The notes: a model not told the origin generated them from the sequence alone. Positions 1 to 8,848 are shown, counted from the first letter of the stretch. The stretch is DNA of 36,678 nt from Bacteroidota bacterium (GCA_020436225.1 JAGQYE010000033.1:1-36678); one strand, 5' to 3'. Numbers and translations: made by a program.

Positions 1-156
1 ATTGAATTGAATATTTAAACTTAATAAAAAAAAATAAAAAGTCAGAGAAGAAGATATAAACACATAAGCATTACACAATAAATATTGTTCTAGCTCAAAT
101 CTATCTAATTTTACTCAAAAGCAATAAAAATCTTAACATATCATTTAAGCATTTCA

Positions 157-188
157 TTGAGTAAATCGCATTAATGGTTGTACTTTTG
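157..188 (+). promoter_or_regulatory. Bacteroidota-type promoter of purH
   Basis: A TTG at 157-159 and TACTTTTG at 181-188 match the Bacteroidota sigma-ABfr promoter pattern (TTG, spacer, TAnnTTTG) with a 21-base spacer. Transcription would start around 193-196, just before the GTG at 205. It is the only -7 box listed here with a well-placed -33 element. An inverted repeat ACAATA-AA-TATTGT lies further upstream at 75-88 with no assigned role. Confidence 0.6.
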
Positions 189-204
189 CACCAAATTTCT
201 AAGC

Positions 205-1740
205 GTGAAAAAAATAAAATCTGCCTTAATTTCAGTTTATTATAAAGATGGATTAGATGTCTTAATTCATACCTTAGCCAAAAATAATGTTACGTTTTAC
301 TCTACCGGTGGCACACAAGCTTTTATAGAAAAGTTGGGTTTCAAAGTAATTCCTGTAGAAGAGTTAACATCTTATCCAAGCATTTTGGGAGGTCGTGTAA
401 AAACCTTACATCCTAAAGTTTTCGGTGGTATTTTATCTCGAAGAGATAATGCAGATGACATCGCACAACTAAAACAATACGAAATTCCCGAAATAGATTT
501 GGTGGTAGTGGATTTATATCCGTTCGAAGAAACCGTAAAAAATCAAAACACTTTATTTGAAGGCGAATTGACATCGGAAATTATAGAAAAAATTGACATC
601 GGTGGCATTTCTTTAATTCGCGCTGCCGCAAAAAATTTTAGTGATACTGTTATCGTTTCTCAAAAATCGCAATATCAAACTTTAGCTGATTTTCTAGAGC
701 AAAATAATGGTTCAACTTCATTAGAGTTTCGTCAAAATTTTGCCAAAGAAGCATTTGCCGTCAGCTCACATTATGATACACTGATTTATTCTTATTTTGC
801 TACTCAGCAACCTTATGAAAATTTCAAGACAAGCTATATGCAAGCCGATGTGTTGCGCTATGGCGAAAACCCACATCAACAAGGATTTTTTTATGGCAAT
901 TTAAATGAAGTTTTTGATGTCTTAAACGGCAAACAATTATCTTATAATAATTTAGTTGATGTAGATGCTGCTGTTCACTTAATGGCAGAATTTTCAGACA
1001 CGTCCTTTGCTATCTTAAAACATACCAATGCTTGTGGCGTTGCCAGCAGACCAACACTTTTAAATGCTTGGAAAGCTGCCTATGCAGCCGATACTATTTC
1101 TGCTTTTGGTGGCGTTTTAATTACCAATGCAACTTTAGACTTGGCTACAGCAGAAGAAATTGACAAATTATTTTTTGAAGTTTTGATAGCTCCAAATTTT
1201 GATGAAGAGGCACTTCAACTTTTAAAAAGAAAGAAAAATAGAATTTTGCTAAAACAGAAATTATTCAACTTTCCAAACAAGCAATTCAAATCGCTATTAA
1301 ATGGTGTTATTGCGCAAGATTTTGATAAAAAAACAGAAACAGAAGCCGACTTAAAAACTGTTACCAAGTTGGCTCCAACACAAAAACAAATCGATGATTT
1401 ATTGTTTGCCAATAAGATTGTAAAACACTTAAAATCAAATACCATTGTATTGGTAAAAAATCAACAATTATTGGCAATGGGTTGCGGACAAACTTCTCGT
1501 GTAGATGCCTTGCAACAAGCTATTTTAAAAGCCGGTGTTTTTAATTTCGATTTAAAAGATGCTGTAATGGCAAGCGACGCATTTTTCCCATTTCCGGATT
1601 GTGTAGAAATTGCAGACAAAGCAGGCATTTCGGCAGTTATTCATCCTGGTGGCAGCATTAAAGATCAAGAATCTATTGATTATTGCGATACGCATAACAT
1701 GGCAATGGTGCTTAGCGGAACTCGACATTTTAAACACTAA
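205..1740 (+). CDS. purH: Bifunctional AICAR transformylase / IMP cyclohydrolase
   Basis: Catalyses the last two steps of de novo purine synthesis: formylation of AICAR with 10-formyl-THF, then ring closure to IMP, in the cytoplasm. The N-terminal cyclohydrolase (MGS-like) domain shows the phosphate-binding STGGT motif and the GGRVKTLHPKV segment; the C-terminal transformylase carries RYGENPHQ, the KHTNACG loop and the DAFFPFPD segment. Length from the GTG at 205 is 511 residues, normal for the family. I prefer GTG-205 over the upstream TTG at 178 because 178 lies upstream of the -7 box at 181-188, and the protein then begins with the usual KKIKSALISV. The gene is monocistronic by layout, followed by a hairpin. 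Confidence 0.96.
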   Translation: MKKIKSALISVYYKDGLDVLIHTLAKNNVTFYSTGGTQAFIEKLGFKVIPVEELTSYPSILGGRVKTLHPKVFGGILSRRDNADDIAQLKQYEIPEIDLVVVDLYPFEETVKNQNTLFEGELTSEIIEKIDIGGISLIRAAAKNFSDTVIVSQKSQYQTLADFLEQNNGSTSLEFRQNFAKEAFAVSSHYDTLIYSYFATQQPYENFKTSYMQADVLRYGENPHQQGFFYGNLNEVFDVLNGKQLSYNNLVDVDAAVHLMAEFSDTSFAILKHTNACGVASRPTLLNAWKAAYAADTISAFGGVLITNATLDLATAEEIDKLFFEVLIAPNFDEEALQLLKRKKNRILLKQKLFNFPNKQFKSLLNGVIAQDFDKKTETEADLKTVTKLAPTQKQIDDLLFANKIVKHLKSNTIVLVKNQQLLAMGCGQTSRVDALQQAILKAGVFNFDLKDAVMASDAFFPFPDCVEIADKAGISAVIHPGGSIKDQESIDYCDTHNMAMVLSGTRHFKH

Positions 1741-1749
1741 ATAAAAGAT

Positions 1750-1783
1750 AATTTTAATTTCAACTTTTAATGAAATTAAAATT
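1750..1783 (+). terminator. AT-rich hairpin after purH
   Basis: A perfect 13-bp inverted repeat (AATTTTAATTTCA / TGAAATTAAAATT) with an 8-base loop begins 9 bases after the purH stop. It is AT-only apart from one C-G pair and lacks a long T run, so terminator function is plausible but not certain. It separates purH from the mre operon. Confidence 0.5.
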
Positions 1784-1883
1784 AATTTCTACCTATAAAT
1801 CAGTATAATTTTTGTCGAAAAATGCCTTTTCGTTATTAAAAATTAAATTTTATTATCCTTTATGCTTTATCATTTATAAATCT

Positions 1884-1891
1884 TACTTTTG
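1884..1891 (+). promoter_or_regulatory. -7 box upstream of mreB
   Basis: TACTTTTG matches TAnnTTTG and sits 35 bases before the mreB ATG. No TTG is found at the expected -33 distance, so the call rests on the -7 element and the position alone. Confidence 0.4.
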
Positions 1892-1926
1892 TTGAATATA
1901 TTCATCAATAGTTAAAGTGTAGAAAA

Positions 1927-2949
1927 ATGGGATTATTTAGCTTTCTGAACAAGGAAATTGCAATAGATTTAGGCACAGCCAACACACTCATTATTTATAA
2001 AGACCAAGTGGTTGTTGACGAGCCATCTATCGTTGCTATTGACAAGAAAACTAATCAAGTGATTGCTGTTGGTCAAAAAGCATTATTAATGCATGAAAAA
2101 ACACATGCAAATATCGAAACTATCCGACCGTTAAAAGATGGTGTAATTGCCGATTTTACCGCCGCTGAAGCAATGATTCGTGGCTTGATTGATATGATTA
2201 ACGAAGGAAGCAGCTGGTTTAAACCTTCTCTTACCATGGTTATTTGTATTCCTTCCGGTGTTACGGAAGTAGAAAAGCGTGCCGTAATAGAAAGTGCGGA
2301 ACACGCCAATGCCAGAGAACGTTATTTGATTCATGAACCAATGGCTGGTGCTATCGGAATTGGATTAGATGTGGAATTACCCGAAGGTAATATGATTATA
2401 GATATTGGTGGCGGAACCACAGATATTGCGGTGATTGCACTTTCCGGAATTGTAACCGACCAATCCATCCGCGTTGCCGGTGATGATTTTACGATGGATA
2501 TTGTAGAATATATCAGACGCCAACACAATATTTTAATTGGAGAAAGAACTGGCGAACAAGTAAAAATTCATGTTGGTTCTGCTTTACAAGATTTAGAAAA
2601 TCCACCGGAAGATTTTGCCGTTCACGGAAGAGACTTATTAACCGGAATTCCAAAACAAGTAACTGTAGCTTACACAGAAATCGCCGGTTGCTTGGACAAA
2701 TCAATTTCCAAAATTGAAGAAGCAATCATGAAAGCATTAGAATCGACACCACCTGAATTGGCTTCCGACATTTATCGAAAAGGAATTTACTTAACCGGTG
2801 GCGGTGCACTATTACGTGGTTTAGATAAACGTATCGCCATGAAAACTAAACTTCCGGTAACTGTTGCTGATGATCCACTTCGTGCTGTTGTTCGCGGAAC
2901 GGCTATGGCACTTAAAAACAGACATCGTTATACGTTCTTGATGAGTTAG
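1927..2949 (+). CDS. mreB: Rod-shape determining protein MreB (actin-like)
   Basis: Bacterial actin that forms membrane-associated filaments and guides the elongasome. The 340-residue protein has the actin-family nucleotide pocket: phosphate-1 DLGTANT at residues 14-20, phosphate-2 IDIGGGTTD at 158-166, and the adenosine motif TGGGALLRG at 290-298. The N-terminus (MGLFSFLNKE) could act as a short membrane anchor, as known for MreB. It is first in a tight run mreB-mreC-mreD-mrdA-rodA with gaps of 0-9 bases or overlaps, so it is almost certainly co-transcribed with the other elongation genes. Confidence 0.97.
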   Translation: MGLFSFLNKEIAIDLGTANTLIIYKDQVVVDEPSIVAIDKKTNQVIAVGQKALLMHEKTHANIETIRPLKDGVIADFTAAEAMIRGLIDMINEGSSWFKPSLTMVICIPSGVTEVEKRAVIESAEHANARERYLIHEPMAGAIGIGLDVELPEGNMIIDIGGGTTDIAVIALSGIVTDQSIRVAGDDFTMDIVEYIRRQHNILIGERTGEQVKIHVGSALQDLENPPEDFAVHGRDLLTGIPKQVTVAYTEIAGCLDKSISKIEEAIMKALESTPPELASDIYRKGIYLTGGGALLRGLDKRIAMKTKLPVTVADDPLRAVVRGTAMALKNRHRYTFLMS

Positions 2950-2953
2950 AATT

Positions 2954-3778
2954 ATGCGCGGCATATATTACTTATTAACTCGTTTTTATGTATTGATTAC
3001 TTTTGTATTCTTAGAAATTGTTGCACTTACACTTATCTATAAAACCAATTCCTATCAAGAAGTAAAATTCTTGAACACCTCGAATGCTTTTGCCGGAAAT
3101 ATTTTAGAAAAATTCAACAGTATTAATTCATTTTTCCATTTAGGTAGTAACAATGAAGCTTTACAGGAAGAAAATGTCCGTCTAAAAAATTTAATCCAAT
3201 ATCAAGATTCATATCCAACGGATTCTATTTTGCCGACTTCTACCCTACAATATCGATTCAAATATATTGCAGCGAAAGTAGTCAACAATTCTATCAATAA
3301 AAGTATTAACTATATCACAATAGATAAAGGCAAAAAGGATGGCATAGTAAAAGGATTAGGTATTGTGAGCAGCAATGGCGTTGTTGGAATTATTACGAAT
3401 GTTTCAGAAAATTTTTCATTAGCCATGTCTGTTATCAGCGTCAAAACACAAATAAGTGTGCGACATCAAAAAACAGATGCTTTAGGCAACTTACATTGGA
3501 ATGGCGAAAACCCATTTTTATTACAAGTTGGTGGATTAAGTAAAACCTTACCTATAAAAAAGAATGATACTATTGTTACGGCAGGATTTTCTTCTCTATT
3601 TCCACCTAATATTCCTGTTGCCATTGTAAAAACTTTAGAACCTGACGAAAGTAGCAGTTTTTACAGAATGGATGTGCAGTTAACCAATAATATTAATAGT
3701 TTGAGGTATATATATGTTGTAAAAAATGAACGTAAAAATGAAATAGACTCACTTGAAATGAATAGGATTAATGAATAA
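2954..3778 (+). CDS. mreC: Rod-shape determining protein MreC
   Basis: Periplasmic scaffold of the elongasome that links MreB to PBP2 and activates it. The 274-residue protein has one N-terminal membrane helix (about residues 8-28), a predicted coiled-coil stretch near 50-80 (EALQEENVRLKNLIQYQ), and then the beta-rich MreC domain with the typical INKSINYITIDKGKKDGI and GLGIVSSNGVVGIIT segments. It starts 4 bases after mreB and its end overlaps mreD by 8 bases, which suggests translational coupling. Confidence 0.93.
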   Translation: MRGIYYLLTRFYVLITFVFLEIVALTLIYKTNSYQEVKFLNTSNAFAGNILEKFNSINSFFHLGSNNEALQEENVRLKNLIQYQDSYPTDSILPTSTLQYRFKYIAAKVVNNSINKSINYITIDKGKKDGIVKGLGIVSSNGVVGIITNVSENFSLAMSVISVKTQISVRHQKTDALGNLHWNGENPFLLQVGGLSKTLPIKKNDTIVTAGFSSLFPPNIPVAIVKTLEPDESSSFYRMDVQLTNNINSLRYIYVVKNERKNEIDSLEMNRINE

Positions 3779-4286
3779 TAAGTTTATCATATCTAATAGC
3801 ATTCGATTTTTCGTTTTAATAGCATTACAAATTTTGCTTTTCAACGAATTGCCATTTGGCAGAATGTATATTATGATTTATCCATTAATCATCTTATTAT
3901 TGCCCGTTTTTACGCCAAGAATTGTTGTGTTATTGATTGCATTTTTTACCGGATTAATATTAGATTGGTTCAGCAATGGCGGCGGTTTACATACAGCATC
4001 ACTTACTGCAGTTGGCTATTTTAGATGGCATATATTAGACACTTTTCAACCTCGATCCGGCTGGGACAAATTAGATGTACCAAACGTTAACCAACAAGGC
4101 ATTATTTGGTACTTTTATTACACATTGATTTTATTTTCTATACATCACTTTTTATACTTTTTTTTAGAAGTATTTTCGTTTGCTAATTTTTTCTCTACTA
4201 TATTTAAAACAATAATCAGCTTAGTTGGCTCTTTATCTGTCGTCTGGATGATTAGTTTGTTTTCTATGCGGAAGAAGAAAAATTAA
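3771..4286 (+). CDS. mreD: Rod-shape determining protein MreD
   Basis: A 171-residue, highly hydrophobic inner-membrane protein with about five to six membrane segments, placed between mreC and mrdA. MreD sequences are poorly conserved, so the assignment rests mainly on size, hydrophobicity and operon position, with support from the NGGGLHTAS segment after the FTGLILDWF helix, a pattern typical of MreD. It overlaps mreC by 8 bases and ends 9 bases before mrdA. Confidence 0.88.
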   Translation: MNNKFIISNSIRFFVLIALQILLFNELPFGRMYIMIYPLIILLLPVFTPRIVVLLIAFFTGLILDWFSNGGGLHTASLTAVGYFRWHILDTFQPRSGWDKLDVPNVNQQGIIWYFYYTLILFSIHHFLYFFLEVFSFANFFSTIFKTIISLVGSLSVVWMISLFSMRKKKN

Positions 4287-4295
4287 TGCATTAAA

Positions 4296-6299
4296 ATGTT
4301 ACGAGGAAATGAAAGTGGAATTTTAAGAAAGGCAATTATCGTTGCAGCATGTATGCTTATCTTAAAACTATTTTTTATCCAAGTTTTATCTCCGAATTAC
4401 AAACTCAAAGCAAGGAATAATGTCATCAAAAAAGTAACCATTTATCCTTCTCGTGGATTAATCTACGACAGAAAAGGAAAAGTAATGGTGTATAACGATG
4501 CCGTTTATGACATCTTAATTCAATGGAACCTCATCAAAGATTTAGATACACTCAAATTGTGTTCGCTATTGAATACAGACATGAATTATATCCGAAAAAG
4601 ATTAGATGAAATAAAACGAACAACACCTAATAAGCCCACTCCTATTTTCAAATTGATAGATCAACAAACATTTGCTCGATTTCAAGAACATCTTTTTGAA
4701 TTTCCGGCAATGTCATTTCAGATTAGAACTGTACGAAAATTCGCCTATAAAAGTGGAGCTGCCGTTTTCGGTTATTTAAGTGAGGTAACGCAAAATACTA
4801 TAGATAAATCGAATGGTTTTTATGAACCCGGCGATTATGTAGGAACAACCGGCATAGAAAGATTTTACGATAGTTTGTTACGTGGAACAAAAGGCTACAG
4901 TTTCCAAGTTGTGGATGTAAAAAATACATACAAAGGCAAATATAAAGATGGAAGTGAAGATATTGCACCAATTGCCGGCTGGGATATGGTTTCAGGATTA
5001 GATGCTGAATTACAAGCTTATGGTGAAAAGTTGATGGAAGGAAAAATTGGAGCTATTGTTGCTATTGAGCCATCTACCGGAGAAATCCTCGCATTTGTAA
5101 GTAGTCCAAGTTATGACCCAAACCTATTAACCGGCAGATATCGTCGCCAAAATTTTAATATTTTATATAGAAATGCCAACCATCCATTGTTAAATCGTCC
5201 GATACAAGCAATGTATCCGCCGGGCTCTACGTTTAAAGCTGCGGCAGCTTTAGCTATGTTACAAGAAAATATCCATGAATATAATTGGCAGTGGTTTTGT
5301 CCGGGTGGCTATCGTGTGGGAAACCATGTTGTAAAATGCCATGGCGTGCATGCTATTCCGGATGTACAAAGTGCTTTACAACATTCATGTAATTCATACT
5401 TCTGTAAAGTGTATAACGATTTTATTATGGATTCTATTTTTGCTTCGCCTGCAATAGGTTATCAAAAATGGTGGGATTTAATGAGTGAGTTTGGTTACGG
5501 GAAAAAATTAGGAATTGATATTAATGGCGAAAAAAGAGCCAACCTTCCTACAGTAGCATATTATAACAAAGCATTTGGCGAAGGAAAATGGAAAGCATCT
5601 ACAATAATTTCTAACTCAATTGGTCAAGGCGAAGTTTTGACAACGCCATTACAGATTGCCAATGCTATGGCTATCATAGCTAATAAAGGATTTTATATTT
5701 CTCCAAAAGTTTGTCAATATTTAGTAAAAGGTAAGGATTATAGAAAACCCAAAACAGAAAAACATTTTACTACGATTGATACATTATATTATAGATATGT
5801 GATTGACGGTTTAGAAAAAGTAGTACAAAGCGGAACGGCTCGTGTAGCTCAAATTCCGGGCATAAATTTCTGTGGAAAAACAGGCACAGCACAAAATCCG
5901 CATGGCAAAGATCATTCTATTTTTGCCGGATTTGGCCCAAAAGAAAATCCAAAAATTGCTATTGCGGTGGTTGTTGAAAATGCAGGATTTGGTGCATCTT
6001 ATGCAGCACCAATTGCATCTTTGATGGTGGAAAAATATCTAAACGATACAATTTCAAAGAAACGCCTGTATTTGCAAGAACGAATGTTTAAAGTCAAATT
6101 GATTCCTAATGAATTAGAATTAGAATATCAAAAGACACCACAACAACTATACCTCGATTCTTTAGCAAAAGTAAAAGCAAAAAAAGATTCGATTAAACGA
6201 GTTAAATATGTACAAGATTCTACAAAAAAATCTCAAGAAAAAGCATTGGAAGAAAAGAAGAAAAAAGATTCTACTCAACTAAAAACAACACAACGATAG
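4296..6299 (+). CDS. mrdA: Penicillin-binding protein 2 (class B transpeptidase)
   Basis: Cross-links peptidoglycan during elongation as the partner of RodA. The 667-residue protein has a membrane anchor (about 12-30), a PBP dimerisation domain (SRGLIYDRKG at 52-61, GTTGIERFYD near 183-192), and a transpeptidase domain with all three active-site motifs: STFK (S311, K314), SCN (364-366) and KTG (528-530). The last 40 or so residues are a Lys/Asp/Ser-rich, probably disordered tail with repeated 'DS' steps, longer than in proteobacterial PBP2. The stop codon directly abuts the rodA ATG. Confidence 0.95.
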   Translation: MLRGNESGILRKAIIVAACMLILKLFFIQVLSPNYKLKARNNVIKKVTIYPSRGLIYDRKGKVMVYNDAVYDILIQWNLIKDLDTLKLCSLLNTDMNYIRKRLDEIKRTTPNKPTPIFKLIDQQTFARFQEHLFEFPAMSFQIRTVRKFAYKSGAAVFGYLSEVTQNTIDKSNGFYEPGDYVGTTGIERFYDSLLRGTKGYSFQVVDVKNTYKGKYKDGSEDIAPIAGWDMVSGLDAELQAYGEKLMEGKIGAIVAIEPSTGEILAFVSSPSYDPNLLTGRYRRQNFNILYRNANHPLLNRPIQAMYPPGSTFKAAAALAMLQENIHEYNWQWFCPGGYRVGNHVVKCHGVHAIPDVQSALQHSCNSYFCKVYNDFIMDSIFASPAIGYQKWWDLMSEFGYGKKLGIDINGEKRANLPTVAYYNKAFGEGKWKASTIISNSIGQGEVLTTPLQIANAMAIIANKGFYISPKVCQYLVKGKDYRKPKTEKHFTTIDTLYYRYVIDGLEKVVQSGTARVAQIPGINFCGKTGTAQNPHGKDHSIFAGFGPKENPKIAIAVVVENAGFGASYAAPIASLMVEKYLNDTISKKRLYLQERMFKVKLIPNELELEYQKTPQQLYLDSLAKVKAKKDSIKRVKYVQDSTKKSQEKALEEKKKKDSTQLKTTQR

Positions 6300-7571
6300 A
6301 TGGACAATAAAAGAGGATATGATCCAATAGATGGCACTGTATTGTTTTGTTACTTATTTTTAGTAATCTTAGGCATTATGTCTGTATTTGCTACCGAATA
6401 TAACGGAAGCTTTTCCTCATCATTCTTTAGCCTCAGCCATAATTATATGCGTCAATTTATTTTTGCTATCATTTCCGGTTTGATGTTTATTACCATCTTG
6501 GGATTCGACAGAAGAATTCTTCAATTTATTTCATATCCAATGTATGCGTTGGTTATGCTCTTACTCTTATCTGTATTTGTATTTGGAGAACGAACAAAAG
6601 GCGACCAAAACTGGATCAACTTAGGTTTATTCAAATTGCAACCATCTGAATTTGCCAAATTTGCCACAGCCATGGCGTTAGCCAAATACTTCGACACTCC
6701 AAGTATGCGCTTTGTAACGCGCAAAGAACATTTAACGGCTTATGCTATAATTGGATTACCATTGTTAATGGTGGCTGCTCAAGGCGATGCCGGCTCATGT
6801 TTAGTATTTGCTGCGTTTGTGTTTGTTTTAAACAGAGAAGGACTTTCTGAATTATTAATTTATTTAGGCTTATTTATTATTACCATTTCTATTTTATCCT
6901 TGCTGATTAATCCGTACATCATCATTGCAATTAGTTTAGTTTTATTTGGCGTTTTAATCTATTGGAATTGGCTCAACAAACAATTAGTAAAAATATTAGC
7001 TATAGTCATGCTGGGAACTTGTTTCTATACATTTTCTGTAAACTATTTATTCAATAACATCTTACAAAAACATCAACGCGATAGAATTAATGTAATCTTA
7101 GGTAAAGAATTAACTAAAGAAGCAAAACGTGGCATTGCGTATAATCTCAATCAATCAAAAATTGCCATTGGTTCCGGAGGAATAATCGGAAAAGGATATT
7201 TACATGGCACACAAACTCGTTACAACTATGTTCCCGAAACCAGCACCGATTTTATCTTTTCTGCCATCGGCGAAGAATGGGGTTTTATTGGTTCTGTGGT
7301 TTTGGTGATGGTTTATGTAATAATGCTTTTGCGATTGCTTCTATTAGCAGAACGACAGCGGAGTCCTTACGGACGAGTATATATTTATGCTGTTGTAGCC
7401 ATAATTTTTATGCACGTTTTTATAAATATCGGCATGACGATTGGCTTATTGCCTGTCATAGGAATTCCTTTGCCATTTTTAAGTTATGGTGGTTCATCTC
7501 TCCTTTCATTTACTTTTATGATTGCTACTGCATTAAAATTAGACAGCGAACGCAGAATGACAATGCGCTAA
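6300..7571 (+). CDS. rodA: SEDS-family peptidoglycan polymerase RodA
   Basis: Lipid II polymerase of the elongasome, working with PBP2. The 423-residue protein has about ten membrane helices. SEDS landmarks seen: NWINLG with the conserved Trp, KLQPSEFAK, a QGDAGS version of the usual QPDLGT motif (Asp kept), PETSTDFIFSAIGEEWG with the catalytic-loop Asp, and LPVIGIPLPFLSYGGSS near the C-terminus. Its ATG follows the mrdA stop with no gap. There is no clear terminator before the next gene 30 bases on. Confidence 0.95.
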   Translation: MDNKRGYDPIDGTVLFCYLFLVILGIMSVFATEYNGSFSSSFFSLSHNYMRQFIFAIISGLMFITILGFDRRILQFISYPMYALVMLLLLSVFVFGERTKGDQNWINLGLFKLQPSEFAKFATAMALAKYFDTPSMRFVTRKEHLTAYAIIGLPLLMVAAQGDAGSCLVFAAFVFVLNREGLSELLIYLGLFIITISILSLLINPYIIIAISLVLFGVLIYWNWLNKQLVKILAIVMLGTCFYTFSVNYLFNNILQKHQRDRINVILGKELTKEAKRGIAYNLNQSKIAIGSGGIIGKGYLHGTQTRYNYVPETSTDFIFSAIGEEWGFIGSVVLVMVYVIMLLRLLLLAERQRSPYGRVYIYAVVAIIFMHVFINIGMTIGLLPVIGIPLPFLSYGGSSLLSFTFMIATALKLDSERRMTMR

Positions 7572-7601
7572 ATTACTAGAGAAAATTATGTATTTTTATT
7601 T

Positions 7602-8231
7602 ATGGAAAATTGGACAGTTTTAAACGAACTATTCGAGCCCAATCTCATAAAAGAATTAGAAAAAACTTCTAAGCAGATAAATGTTCAAGCCGGCAATACA
7701 ATTTTGGAAATCGGCGAAATCGTGCGTCATATTCCTATTATTCTCGACGGCTCTGTAAAAGTTTCTCGAATTGATGAAGACAACAGAGAATTGTTGTTGT
7801 ATTACGTAAATCCGAAAGAAAGTTGCGCTATGACTTTTACTTGTTGTATGCAACAAAATCCAAGCGAAATTAGAGCTGTTGCCGAAGATGATGTACAAAT
7901 GTTGGCGGTTCCTATTGAAGTAATGGATAAATGGTTAAACAAATTTCCAAGTTGGAAAAATTTTGTTATGAAAACCATTCATATCCGTTTTACTGAACTT
8001 CTCAAAGCCATCGACCAAATCGCTTTTCAAAAATTAGACGAACGATTAATTACTTATTTAAAAGAGAAATCAAAAGCAACCAACTCGACACTTGTCAATT
8101 TATCACATCAACAAATTGCTGACGAATTAGCTACATCGCGCGTCGTAATTTCTCGATTATTGAAAAGTTTAGAAAACGAAAACAAGCTCTTACTCTACAG
8201 AAATCAAATAAAAATCTTAAAAGCTTTGTAA
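7602..8231 (+). CDS. Crp/Fnr-family transcriptional regulator
   Basis: A 209-residue regulator with an N-terminal cyclic-nucleotide-binding-like beta barrel (about 20-125; LDGSVKVSRID and AVPIEVMDKW are typical) and a C-terminal Crp-type winged helix (about 145-209; the SHQQIADELATSRVVISRLL recognition region). The CNB phosphate-binding RAxS signature is not seen, so cAMP is unlikely as ligand. A C-AMTFT-CC cluster (residues about 74-82) could be redox-active, but no Fnr-type N-terminal Fe-S cysteines are present. It lies directly upstream of rhodanese and thioredoxin genes, and related Bacteroidota regulators often sit next to such genes, so control of sulfur/redox functions is inferred. The effector is unknown. 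Confidence 0.88.
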   Translation: MENWTVLNELFEPNLIKELEKTSKQINVQAGNTILEIGEIVRHIPIILDGSVKVSRIDEDNRELLLYYVNPKESCAMTFTCCMQQNPSEIRAVAEDDVQMLAVPIEVMDKWLNKFPSWKNFVMKTIHIRFTELLKAIDQIAFQKLDERLITYLKEKSKATNSTLVNLSHQQIADELATSRVVISRLLKSLENENKLLLYRNQIKILKAL

Positions 8232-8271
8232 CTTTTGTAACTGAATGTTGTTTCTATATATAGTAATTTTG
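8225..8271 (+). promoter_or_regulatory. Direct TTTGTAAC repeat and -7 box before the sulfur-transfer genes
   Basis: TTTGTAAC occurs twice, at 8225-8232 (overlapping the regulator's last codons) and 8234-8241. The second copy is followed by TGAAT-GTTG, giving an imperfect dyad GTAAC-N5-GTTG. A TAATTTTG -7 box follows at 8264-8271, 20 bases before the ATG at 8292. This is where a Crp/Fnr protein would bind to control the downstream genes, but the site is not a perfect palindrome. Confidence 0.4.
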
Positions 8272-8291
8272 TGGTAATAAAATTCAATAGT

Positions 8292-8519
8292 ATGAAACAG
8301 AATGTTGGGACAATTGATAGGCTGTTGCGTTTTGCTTTAGCGGCACTCATCGCCATACTATTTTTCTCACATATAATTAGCGGTGTTGTTGCCATTGTAT
8401 TAATGGTATTTGCGGGCATTTTTATTTTAACCGGTTTAGTAAATTTCTGTCCAATTTATGCAGCACTTGGCATATCTACCAAAGAAAATGAAAATGAAAA
8501 TGAAAATAATTCTAATTAA
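8292..8519 (+). CDS. YgaP-like (DUF2892) small membrane protein
   Basis: A 75-residue protein matching the DUF2892/YgaP transmembrane family: NVGTIDRLLRF at the start, two membrane helices (about 13-28 and 31-50), and the typical end FCPIYAALGIST. In E. coli YgaP this domain is fused to a rhodanese and the protein is membrane-bound; here the rhodanese is the next gene, 11 bases away, so the two products may act together. ATG-8292 is chosen because the upstream in-frame codons overlap the -7 box and the family consensus starts here. The hydrophilic tail is encoded by a GAAAAT tandem repeat and reads as alternating Glu-Asn. Confidence 0.85.
   Translation: MKQNVGTIDRLLRFALAALIAILFFSHIISGVVAIVLMVFAGIFILTGLVNFCPIYAALGISTKENENENENNSN
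8484..8507 (+). repeat. GAAAAT hexanucleotide tandem repeat (4 units)
   Basis: Four perfect GAAAAT copies inside the 3' end of the DUF2892 gene encode (Glu-Asn)4. Because the unit is six bases, copy-number change would alter tail length without a frameshift. Confidence 0.9.
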
Positions 8520-8530
8520 TAAACAAAATT

Positions 8531-8845
8531 ATGTTCTCTAAAATTAAAGAAATGTTGGGCTTAGGCGCGCCTACAGATTATAAGCAATTACTCAAAAATG
8601 GAGCTGTTATTATAGATGTTCGCACGAATGGAGAATTTGCAAGTGGACATATTAAAGGTTCAAAAAATATTCCATTAACACAATTATCAAAAGCAATTTC
8701 TACTTTAGATACTACAAAACCCATCATTACTTGTTGTGCTTCCGGCATACGAAGTGCACAAGCAAAAGCTGTATTAAAATCTAATGGATTTGCCGAAGTT
8801 TATAATGGTGGCGGCTGGCGCAGTTTACAAGGAAAACTTCAATAA
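8531..8845 (+). CDS. Single-domain rhodanese (sulfurtransferase)
   Basis: A 104-residue cytoplasmic rhodanese that would carry a persulfide on its active-site cysteine and pass sulfane sulfur to an acceptor. Rhodanese marks are VIIDVRTNGEFASGHIKGSKNIPL and the active loop C69-A-S-G-I-R74 (the preceding C68 is an extra cysteine). The C-terminal YNGGGWRSL matches the family's closing motif. No signal peptide is visible. It lies between two small membrane proteins in a tight same-strand run (gaps 11 and 3 bases), consistent with a YgaP-like membrane complex made from separate polypeptides. Confidence 0.92.
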   Translation: MFSKIKEMLGLGAPTDYKQLLKNGAVIIDVRTNGEFASGHIKGSKNIPLTQLSKAISTLDTTKPIITCCASGIRSAQAKAVLKSNGFAEVYNGGGWRSLQGKLQ

Positions 8846-8848
8846 GTT

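Noticed and set aside
1-156. A gene or RNA at the window start
   Set aside because: Very AT-rich, with only a short 6-bp dyad at 75-88; no coding frame or RNA fold I can support.
7277-7579. 100-codon frame overlapping the end of rodA
   Set aside because: The rodA frame has all SEDS motifs through this region; the alternative frame is Cys/Phe/Tyr-rich noise.
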